A DNA stretch of 64,000 nt from [Clostridium] innocuum (GTDB lineage: Bacteria > Bacillota_I > Bacilli_A > Erysipelotrichales > Erysipelotrichaceae): assembly GCA_012317185.1 (NCBI GenBank), contig CP048838.1, forward strand, positions 3,224,001 through 3,288,000, given 5' to 3'. Both the position numbers and the translations under genes were made by a program. The notes under the pieces were generated by a model. That model was not told the origin of the DNA, made no database searches, and saw only the letters and a program-made list of their open reading frames with translations. Shown piece by piece: positions 50,806-57,711 of this stretch. Position 1 is the stretch's first letter, and each line of letters starts with the position of its first letter.

Positions 50806-52725
50806 TTAAAGCTGTCTGGATAAGCAAATACTGCTGATATCCGATGCATGCCGATAATATCGCTGCATAAGCTGAAAGAGTTCATTGTTAGATACGTCCT
50901 CAGTAAGAAATGCCCTTTTCTCCTTTTGAACAGTCTTTCCCACCTCACAGCTTTGAATCATTGCATCACACATATGAATAAATTGCTCTACTGACTGCTC
51001 CTGGTCCTCTGTTAAGGTATCATGCTGCACGGTAAAAATCATCTGCTCCATCTCCACACTCATATGCCAGAACGCAGACAGCAAATGGCGATAAAGCTCG
51101 ATATTCTCACTGCTGCCTTGCAGGTACTCCAGTATCTGGTCATACACCATATGAAAGCTGGTTAATGCGTCCATAATGATACCGTAATCCAGCGGTGCAT
51201 GCAGACTCCCCTGCAGAATACGCAGATAGGAATGCTGCATATGAAACATCCGCTTCATGTTTGCTTGAAACAATCCGCTGCGACTGGTAGGAAAAAAGAA
51301 CCGGTTGACGATCAATACAAGCAGAATTGCCACAGCTACATAGGTAAGGCGCATCTCAATCGCGATTGTTTCCTGCATGGCAAGCGAAGTCAGTGTGATG
51401 GCAAAGCAGGTAGAGAACATTGCCTGAATCCAGGTGCCCGGTGTTGCACAATACATCAGAGATACGACAATGCTGGCAAATAGAAAGTGTCCTGCAATGC
51501 CGGGAAAATGCGGAAGTACCAGATAAATAACCGTACAGCCGAAGACTGTTCCGATGAATCTGGTTTTCAGACGATAGGCGCTTTCCTCATACATGGGCTG
51601 CAGCAGCAGAAATGCATTCAGCACCAGCCAGTAGGAATGATCCAGCTTCGACAAACGGGCGAATAGAAATCCGCAGAGCAGAACCAGAGAAAGACGGCTT
51701 GCAAAACGAAATTCAAAGCTGTCCATACGCAGCCGATTACGCAGCTTTCGTTCCTCCGGCAGCTTCCATTCCTGATGGACTGCATCTTTTTTGTTATCCT
51801 GCAAATCCTTGAGAATCTGCAAAAAGAGCTGTAAAAAGTTATGCAGAAACAGGGAAACGGCATCCTGCTTTTTTCGGCAGGCAGTAAACAGCTTCTGCCC
51901 TTCCTTCAGCAGTATTGAATTATCCGTACAGTTGAAATTCTCGGCATGCTTCAGGAACTGCATACATCTTTGTAAAAGCACCTGCTGCTGTTCACTGCAT
52001 ACAGGGATATTATCCATATTTTCCAGGAAATAACTGCTTCGCTGCAGAAGTAATGCAAACAGGTAACGCAGCCTTCCCTCCTTCGTCGCGATATAGGTGA
52101 AGCCGCGGCTCTGGTATGCCTGCTTATAAAGCGATCTCTGAATATTCACCAGATCTTCCTTCCGCTGCTGATCTGTTTTCTGTTTAAGATAGGCATCCAG
52201 CTGTTCCTGTAAAAGCGCTATCCCTTTTCTGGCCAGTGCATAATCATCCTCTCTGCGATATCCATAGGAGGACAGCAGCAGACAGCATACTGCAAAACCA
52301 AGAGAACAAGCCATTACCAGCAGATAGGTCATGAAATCTGTATAGGGTATCGGACGCAGCTGTAAAAAGACAAACCCCATGGCACTTGCCATATATCCCT
52401 TTTGATTAAACTGCGAGGATTGCAGAAAGACAAGAAGAAAGGGTACTGCGATATTCAGCAGCACACAGGCAAGCAAGGAATGCGATGCCAGAAATGCCAG
52501 TATGCTCAATGCCATCTGCACAAAAAACATGATACATAATCTGCGCGGTGTCTGCTTCCTCTTTCTGCGTATTTTATAGAGCAGAGTCACAAAGGATACA
52601 ACGATCACATACTGTACACCGAATAATACAAGAATTGCATAAAATAAAAACAAAAAGAAAAGAATGTCCGGCAGGGCATCCAGGATTTTTCTCTTAGCTG
52701 TCTGGTATAACACATCCGGTTTCAA
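50806..52725 (-). CDS. FUSC-family integral membrane protein (aromatic acid exporter-like)
   Basis: A 639-residue protein with two blocks of transmembrane helices. First block (about 18-165): ILFFLFLFYAILVLFGVQYV, MFFVQMALSILAFLASHSLL, VLLNIAVPFLLVFL and MTYLLVMACSLGFAVCCLLL. Then a long cytoplasmic helical region (about 170-340), and a second block (about 355-480): LSLVLLCGFLFARLSKLD, YWLVLNAFLLLQPMYEES (FUSC motif), RFIGTVFGCTVIYLVLPHF and LTYVAVAILLVLIVNRFFF. A C-terminal helical tail follows. Related proteins include YccS/AaeB-like exporters. Substrate unknown. Monocistronic. Confidence 0.82.
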   Translation of the reverse strand: MKPDVLYQTAKRKILDALPDILFFLFLFYAILVLFGVQYVIVVSFVTLLYKIRRKRKQTPRRLCIMFFVQMALSILAFLASHSLLACVLLNIAVPFLLVFLQSSQFNQKGYMASAMGFVFLQLRPIPYTDFMTYLLVMACSLGFAVCCLLLSSYGYRREDDYALARKGIALLQEQLDAYLKQKTDQQRKEDLVNIQRSLYKQAYQSRGFTYIATKEGRLRYLFALLLQRSSYFLENMDNIPVCSEQQQVLLQRCMQFLKHAENFNCTDNSILLKEGQKLFTACRKKQDAVSLFLHNFLQLFLQILKDLQDNKKDAVHQEWKLPEERKLRNRLRMDSFEFRFASRLSLVLLCGFLFARLSKLDHSYWLVLNAFLLLQPMYEESAYRLKTRFIGTVFGCTVIYLVLPHFPGIAGHFLFASIVVSLMYCATPGTWIQAMFSTCFAITLTSLAMQETIAIEMRLTYVAVAILLVLIVNRFFFPTSRSGLFQANMKRMFHMQHSYLRILQGSLHAPLDYGIIMDALTSFHMVYDQILEYLQGSSENIELYRHLLSAFWHMSVEMEQMIFTVQHDTLTEDQEQSVEQFIHMCDAMIQSCEVGKTVQKEKRAFLTEDVSNNELFQLMQRYYRHASDISSICLSRQL

Positions 52726-53069
52726 AGATAAACCACTTCCTTTTAAGAGCCTTATTATACCATAATATGAAGGATACGTAAAATGTATACGGACTCGTAA
52801 TTGTCGTCCCGTATGCAGTTTTCCAAAGTCCTATACCAATCATGCTAAGCAGTAAGCAGCACTGCTTCCTATTGCAAACTCCTTTTATTTTGAAATGTGC
52901 TGTTGTAAAGGCTGATAGCACATAAAGCAATGTAACCTTCCTGATTTGAAAACAGGCGGATAGCATAGATGACATATGATACTTACGTAATTTTCCATTT
53001 GAAGCCGAATTTTCTGTTTCAACAAAAAAAGCCGACAATACTGTCAGCTTTTCTGTATCCGTGATTTTA
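52726..53069. other. Gene-free interval
   Basis: A 132-codon frame crosses this stretch on the minus strand but has no ribosome site, low-complexity composition and no family resemblance, and it overlaps the FUSC start; I do not accept it. The region must carry the FUSC promoter. The only clear structure is the ABC-F terminator at its right end. Confidence 0.4.
53022..53054 (-). terminator. Terminator of the ABC-F gene
   Basis: AAAAGC and GCTTTT (53026-53031/about 53048-53053) enclose TGACA/TGTCG pairing, followed on the minus strand by seven T. Confidence 0.85.
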
Positions 53070-54821
53070 TTATTTTCCCTTCGCGTTTTCAATTTCCTGC
53101 TTTTTATCCTCCAGAAACATCCAGCGCTCCATTTTCTCTTCTATGCTTTGTTCCAGAATATCGCGTTGATCTGCCAGCTCCTGTATCTTCTTGAAGTCAT
53201 CTCCGGCAGCATTCATTTTCATGTCCAAATGCTCCAGCTGTTCCTGCAAAGCTGCTATATCCTCTTCCATATGCTCCAGCTCCTGCTTTTCCTTACTGCT
53301 CATACGAAGCTGCTGCTGTGAAACCCGCTCGACTTTTTTCTTTTCCTTCTTCTCTTTTGCTGTTCCCAGTTCCATATAGGCACTGTATCCGCCGATAAAT
53401 TGCTGTACATTTCCGTTTTGAAATACAAACAGCTTATCGCATATACGATCCAGAAAATAGCGATCATGGGATACCACAATGACTGCACCGTTAAAATTAT
53501 CCAGGTAGTCCTCAAGTATCTGCAGGGTCTGGATATCCAAATCGTTGGTAGGCTCATCTAGGAAAAGAATATTCGGTGCCTGCATCAGTATTTTCAATAA
53601 ATACAGACGGCGGCGTTCCCCTCCGGATAATCTGCCGATAGGAGTATGCTGCATTCTGGAATCAAACAGAAACCGTTCCAGCATCTGTGATGCACTGTAG
53701 GTTCCCTCCAGTGTACGGATCTCATTACCGCTGTCCCGGATATAGTCAATCACCTTTTGTGACATATCCATTTCCTCGCAGCCCTGACGAAAGTACGCAA
53801 GCTTAACTGTTTCACCAAGCACGACGCTTCCCTGATCCGGTTCTATATCCTTTGCCAGTACATGAAGCAGTGTACTTTTGCCGCAGCCGTTTGGTCCCAG
53901 AATACCGATACGATCATTTCTAGTAAGCGTATAGCTCAGATTCTGAAACAATACATGACTCCCATATGCCTTGGAAATCGCATCGATCTCTATTGTTTTC
54001 CTGCCAAGACGCGAAGTTATCGTATCCAGCACAACCTGTCCCTGTTCTTTTACAGATTCCATGTCATTCAGCTTATGAAATCGTTCGATACGCTCTCTGC
54101 TCTTCGTTCCCCTCGCCTGTACGCCCGCACGCATCCATGCCAGCTCCTTGCGAAGAATGCTTTGACGTTTCTTCTCCTGTGCCGCCTGTATGCTTTCTCT
54201 CTCTGCCTTTTCCTGCAGATAGGTGGAATAGTTTGCATGATAGGTATACATACTGCCGCGGTCAATTTCCATCATGGTATTGCATACACGCTCAAGAAAA
54301 TAACGGTCATGCGTCACCATGATCAATGCATGTGCATAGCGGATCAGATAGGCTTCCAGCCATTCGATCATCTCATTATCCAGATGGTTGGTAGGCTCAT
54401 CCAGAATCAGCAGATCACAGGGCTTCAGCAGCGCTCTTGCAAGGGCAACCCGCTTTCTCTGTCCTCCGCTCAAATGGGATATATTCAAAGAGCTGTCTGA
54501 AATCCCCAGCTTTCCCAGGATTGATTTTGCTTCGAATTCCTGTATTTCCTTATCCATAGACAGTATCTGATGAAGAATGGTATCGTCTTCATCAAAGACA
54601 GGGTCCTGTGGCAGATAGGATACACGCAATCCGCTTTTTTTCGTGATAGATCCTTCCTCATAGGTTTCCAGACCTGCCAACATACGCAGCAGAGTTGTTT
54701 TCCCTGTTCCGTTTACTCCGATCAATGCAATTTTATCCCGGTCCTCGATGGCAAAACTTACATCGTTGACAATTTCTTTTATGTTCTGGCGTTTGCTCAG
54801 ATGCTCTACTGATATCAGCAT
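53070..54821 (-). CDS. ABC-F family ATPase (Uup/ribosome-associated type)
   Basis: A 583-residue protein with two ABC ATPase domains and no membrane segments. Domain 1: GVNGTGKTTLLRML, LSGGQRKRVALARAL, LLILDEPTNHLD. Domain 2: GPNGCGKSTLLHVL, LSGGERRRLYLLKIL, ILFLDEPTNDLD. Between them is the ABC-F linker (RKELAWMRAGVQARGTKSRE) and at the C-terminus a lysine- and glutamate-rich coiled coil (about 510-583) as in Uup. ABC-F proteins act on the ribosomal E site in translation or antibiotic protection; the coiled-coil form suggests Uup-like housekeeping. ATG 54821 gives the correct N-terminus; the open frame to 54995 is not homologous. Confidence 0.9.
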   Translation of the reverse strand: MLISVEHLSKRQNIKEIVNDVSFAIEDRDKIALIGVNGTGKTTLLRMLAGLETYEEGSITKKSGLRVSYLPQDPVFDEDDTILHQILSMDKEIQEFEAKSILGKLGISDSSLNISHLSGGQRKRVALARALLKPCDLLILDEPTNHLDNEMIEWLEAYLIRYAHALIMVTHDRYFLERVCNTMMEIDRGSMYTYHANYSTYLQEKAERESIQAAQEKKRQSILRKELAWMRAGVQARGTKSRERIERFHKLNDMESVKEQGQVVLDTITSRLGRKTIEIDAISKAYGSHVLFQNLSYTLTRNDRIGILGPNGCGKSTLLHVLAKDIEPDQGSVVLGETVKLAYFRQGCEEMDMSQKVIDYIRDSGNEIRTLEGTYSASQMLERFLFDSRMQHTPIGRLSGGERRRLYLLKILMQAPNILFLDEPTNDLDIQTLQILEDYLDNFNGAVIVVSHDRYFLDRICDKLFVFQNGNVQQFIGGYSAYMELGTAKEKKEKKKVERVSQQQLRMSSKEKQELEHMEEDIAALQEQLEHLDMKMNAAGDDFKKIQELADQRDILEQSIEEKMERWMFLEDKKQEIENAKGK

Positions 54822-54933
54822 ATTCTCACCACTTTCCTGCCTTATTTTATCACATCCGTCAAAAATAAAAAAGGTGAAGTCCTTATCGTATGTAATTTGT
54901 TTTATAGTCGTCAAACAAGGCGCCACTGACATA

Positions 54934-54972
54934 TAAAAAACAGGAAGCAAACAGTACCTGCTCATTTCCTGT
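54934..54972 (-). terminator. Terminator of the recombinase-HTH gene
   Basis: ACAGGAA (54940-54946) and TTCCTGT (54966-54972) form a perfect stem followed on the minus strand by TTTTTTAT. Confidence 0.85.
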
Positions 54973-54981
54973 CGTGTGCAT

Positions 54982-55899
54982 CTAACAATCCGCATCCTGC
55001 AGCACCTTTACATATTTATAAAAGGTGGCCTTTTTCAGTGAGGTCCTTCTGCGGTAGGTCTCCAGCGGGATATGGTTTTTCTGACAGTATTCCACCTGTT
55101 CCCGAAAATCCTCCGGCAGGCTTGCACGCGGTCTTCCATAGCTCCTCGCTCCCTCTTTCTTCTTTTCCAGCGCCTTCACGATTCCCTCGTACAGCTCCTC
55201 ATTCATCGGTACCTTGCGCACTCTGCTGGATTTTGTGGTCTGATAGACAAGTGGACAGCTGACCGTTCCATCTTCGTTATAGGTCATCACGCGATTCAGC
55301 GATTCATCCACCTCGATCAATCGCCTGGACAGACAGATATCCTCGATCCGCAGTGCACTCACCTCTCCGATGCGAAGACCCGCATGGATAGCGATCAGCA
55401 CCGGCAGCAGGGAATTTTCCTTATATACAGGTGTGATGGCAGCTGTCAGACGCTTCTGTTCCTGCACGCTCAATACGCGAACCTCCTTCTTCACTTCCTT
55501 TGGATATTCCACACAGCGGCAGGGATCATAGGAGACGATACCCAGCTGGATCGCCCGCTTGAAGGAGAGCTTCAGGACCATGACATGCTCCTTCAGTGTT
55601 TTGACACCCAGACCTCCCTTTCCATCCAGTCTGCCGTTCTCATGCTTGATATTCACATAGGTCTGGAGGATAGGTTCTGTAATCTCATTCAGCGGATAAT
55701 CACCGAGCAGAGGGCAGATATGACTGTAGATATAGCTGCGGAAGCTGGCATAGGTGTTCGGCTTTGCGTTCAGCTTCACAAAATGCTCGAGGAAATAGAG
55801 CAGCCACTCCTCAAGAGAGGGCATATGATCAAAGGAATCCTCACTGCGGCCATAGCGCAGGATATCCTCTGAAGCGAGAACACGTTTCTTGTTCAACAT
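54982..55899 (-). CDS. Truncated tyrosine recombinase joined to a resolvase-like HTH
   Basis: A 305-residue chimera. Residues about 25-125 are a SAM-like core-binding domain (LEEWLLYFLEHFVKLNAKPN ... LNEITEPILQTYVNIKH). About 140-250 is the first half of the catalytic domain with Arg I in HAGLRIGEVSALRIEDI and the beta-hairpin Lys in TTKSSRVRKVPMNEEL. The HxLR box and the nucleophilic Tyr are absent. Instead the C-terminus has GRPRASLPEDFREQVEYC and RRRTSLKKATFYKYVKVLQD, the DNA-binding helix-turn-helix usual at the end of small serine resolvases. It cannot catalyse strand exchange as a normal integrase; a DNA-binding regulatory role is possible. ATG 55899 follows AAAGGAGTC. Confidence 0.8.
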   Translation of the reverse strand: MLNKKRVLASEDILRYGRSEDSFDHMPSLEEWLLYFLEHFVKLNAKPNTYASFRSYIYSHICPLLGDYPLNEITEPILQTYVNIKHENGRLDGKGGLGVKTLKEHVMVLKLSFKRAIQLGIVSYDPCRCVEYPKEVKKEVRVLSVQEQKRLTAAITPVYKENSLLPVLIAIHAGLRIGEVSALRIEDICLSRRLIEVDESLNRVMTYNEDGTVSCPLVYQTTKSSRVRKVPMNEELYEGIVKALEKKKEGARSYGRPRASLPEDFREQVEYCQKNHIPLETYRRRTSLKKATFYKYVKVLQDADC

Positions 55900-56078
55900 A
55901 GATAAGACTCCTTTCACAAAAAAATTCCAGTACCGGATGCGCACACAAAAGGACAGAGGAAAACAAGGTCCGCTGAAAAAGAGTGTGAAGCAGAAAGTAT
56001 TGGAATCAACGTTGAAAACCATAAAAAGGGAAATCCTACAAAAAATTGCGGAATTCTCCACAAATTCCTACAAAAGCA

Positions 56079-56107
56079 TTTACAAACTGTGACGCAGGTG
56101 TTATAAA
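56079..56107 (+). promoter_or_regulatory. Promoter of a short plus-strand RNA
   Basis: TTTACA (56079-56084), exactly 17 bases, TATAAA (56102-56107). There is no coding frame behind it; a terminator follows about 75 bases later. Confidence 0.65.
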
Positions 56108-56113
56108 TATGAG

Positions 56114-56189
56114 TGTAAAGATCATTACCTGGACTTACAGTAAGGTACTGTAGGACAACACGCCAGCGACTGAAGAAGGTCGTTTTTTT
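56114..56189 (+). ncRNA. Candidate small (antisense) RNA opposite the recombinase leader
   Basis: A self-contained unit: near-consensus promoter at 56079-56107, predicted start near 56114, and an intrinsic terminator AGCGAC/GTCGTT (56165-56170/56179-56184, loop of 8) with seven T (56183-56189). Inside is the palindrome TACAGT-5-ACTGTA (about 56139-56155). It is transcribed opposite to the recombinase gene. If that gene is transcribed from the extended -10 at 56229-56234, this RNA is antisense to its 320-base leader. The RNA is predicted only. Confidence 0.5.
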
Positions 56190-56228
56190 ATACCTGTTTT
56201 GTCACTATCGTTCCCTTTGCTTCTACAT

Positions 56229-56234
56229 ATTATC
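56229..56234 (-). promoter_or_regulatory. Possible extended -10 promoter of the recombinase-HTH gene
   Basis: On the minus strand TGT-GATAAT, an extended -10 without a clear -35. It would give a leader of about 320 bases before ATG 55899. The leader contains two TGTAGGA copies around an AATTCC/GGAATT repeat (about 56040-56075). Confidence 0.35.
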
Positions 56235-56298
56235 ACATTTAAAGAATAGTGGAGATACGAAAAATCCCCCTAAAAAAGGGGTTTGAATAACTTTTAGA

Positions 56299-56322
56299 TA
56301 AAAAAAAGACGCTGTTTGCGCC
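56299..56322 (-). terminator. Terminator of the rRNA methyltransferase gene
   Basis: GACGC (56308-56312) and GCGCC (56318-56322) pair in the minus-strand RNA (one G-U) and are followed by eight U. A second C/G-rich hairpin (CCCC/GGGG, about 56263-56281) lies just beyond. Confidence 0.7.
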
Positions 56323-56352
56323 TAAACTCATGGTATCTGATGCAATTCTGCT

Positions 56353-57681
56353 TTAGTGAATCCGCAGTCCCTTGGGATACTTGTTTTTTAAAACCATGCC
56401 ATCCCCTTTGGCAAAGCCGAGCGCATATCCTTTCCACAGCATCTGCGTGTAACCCTTATACCCTGCTATTGGCAGCTGCTGCCCCTGCAAAAAGCTGAGA
56501 CATTGCGCATCATCCATCTCATAACACTGTTTCATGCCCGCTCCGTAAGCATTGGAAACATAGAAATGCTGATGCGGCTCCAGACGATTTTTCACGACTT
56601 CACCAATCTGACAGCCCTGTCGAAGAATACGGATGTCCTTCAGCTTTAAAAATGGCTGTTGCATGGCATATATACGACCGCTATTTTCATATAGAAAGGC
56701 AGGCTGCTCCTGCAGGGACTGCTTTATAAACTGTGTTACAAATACCGGAACCACAGCCGGCTTTTCTTCCCGTTTGCGACTCTCTGCCTGCACACCGTGC
56801 TTTTTGAACTTCGCCACGAAATGACCTTCTCCCTGATCCATAGGAAAAATTCTTCGCAGCTTTTCCGTATCCAAATCCAGATAGGGCAGCCCACTGCGCC
56901 CAAACGCAACACCGCAATCTACAAGCTCCATATCCGGATGCTGCTCCATGAATGCATATACCACCTGTTCATTTTCCTCCATGGAATACGTACAGGTTGA
57001 ATACACGAGCGTGCCATCCTCCTTTAATGCGGCATAAGCACTATCCAGAATGTGCAGCTGCCGCTGTGCACAGGCAAGCACATGCTCCTCACTCCAGTCA
57101 TCCATTGCCTTGGAATGCTTTTTAAACATGCCTTCCCCGCTGCATGGGGCATCCACCAGTACTCGGTCAAACCAGCCACTCATTTCCTTTGCGATTTGCT
57201 GCGGATGGGTGTTCGTAATCATGCATCGCGAAAAGCCGAGGCGTTCCATATTCGATAGCAGAATCTGTGCCCGCCTGCTTTCAATTTCATTACTGACAAG
57301 AAAACCACGATCCTGCAGCTTAGCAGCAATCTGCGTGCTTTTCCCACCGGGTGCCGCACACATATCCAGCACCCAGTCATCCCGCTGTACATCCAGAACC
57401 TCAACAGCACTGGCGGCACTTGGCTCCTGCATATAGAACAGACCTGCCAGATGCGCAGGATGATTACCAAGCCCCTTTATGTCCTTTGGTATATAAAAGG
57501 ACTCCGGACAGATGGAGGATGGTTGGCAGGCACATACCTTCAAGTCGTGAAACTGATCGACAGACAGCTTTGCCGTATTCACACGAAGCCCGCGATAAGC
57601 GTCCTCATCCAGCGTTTTCAGATATTCCTCATATTCCTCCTGCAGATATCCCTGCATACGTTTTAAAAATTGTTCGTTCAT
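56353..57681 (-). CDS. rsmF: RsmF/NSUN-type rRNA (cytosine-C5)-methyltransferase
   Basis: A 442-residue SAM-dependent enzyme. Seen: ESFYIPKDIKGLGNHPAHLA, QEPSAASAVEVLD, SAM motif I VLDMCAAPGGKSTQIA (about 105), SNEIESRRAQILLSNMERLG, the motif IV VDAPCSGEGMFKKH and catalytic motif VI VYSTCTYSMEENEQ with the two cysteines of the RCMT family. The C-terminal ~170 residues form the RsmF RNA-binding (PUA-like) region with GKGYALGFAKGDGMVLKNKYP at the end. It methylates C residues of 16S rRNA; the precise site is not deducible. ATG 57681 follows GAGGAAG. Confidence 0.9.
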   Translation of the reverse strand: MNEQFLKRMQGYLQEEYEEYLKTLDEDAYRGLRVNTAKLSVDQFHDLKVCACQPSSICPESFYIPKDIKGLGNHPAHLAGLFYMQEPSAASAVEVLDVQRDDWVLDMCAAPGGKSTQIAAKLQDRGFLVSNEIESRRAQILLSNMERLGFSRCMITNTHPQQIAKEMSGWFDRVLVDAPCSGEGMFKKHSKAMDDWSEEHVLACAQRQLHILDSAYAALKEDGTLVYSTCTYSMEENEQVVYAFMEQHPDMELVDCGVAFGRSGLPYLDLDTEKLRRIFPMDQGEGHFVAKFKKHGVQAESRKREEKPAVVPVFVTQFIKQSLQEQPAFLYENSGRIYAMQQPFLKLKDIRILRQGCQIGEVVKNRLEPHQHFYVSNAYGAGMKQCYEMDDAQCLSFLQGQQLPIAGYKGYTQMLWKGYALGFAKGDGMVLKNKYPKGLRIH

Positions 57682-57711
57682 AATCTTCCTCACTTATTCC
57701 AGCATATTTTA

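Noticed and set aside
50712..50948. 78-codon frame at the end of the FUSC gene
   Set aside because: Out-of-frame overlap with the real C-terminus; no independent signals.
52694..53092. 132-codon minus-strand open frame between the FUSC and ABC-F genes
   Set aside because: No ribosome site, overlaps the ABC-F terminator and both neighbouring genes, and shows no domain-like pattern.
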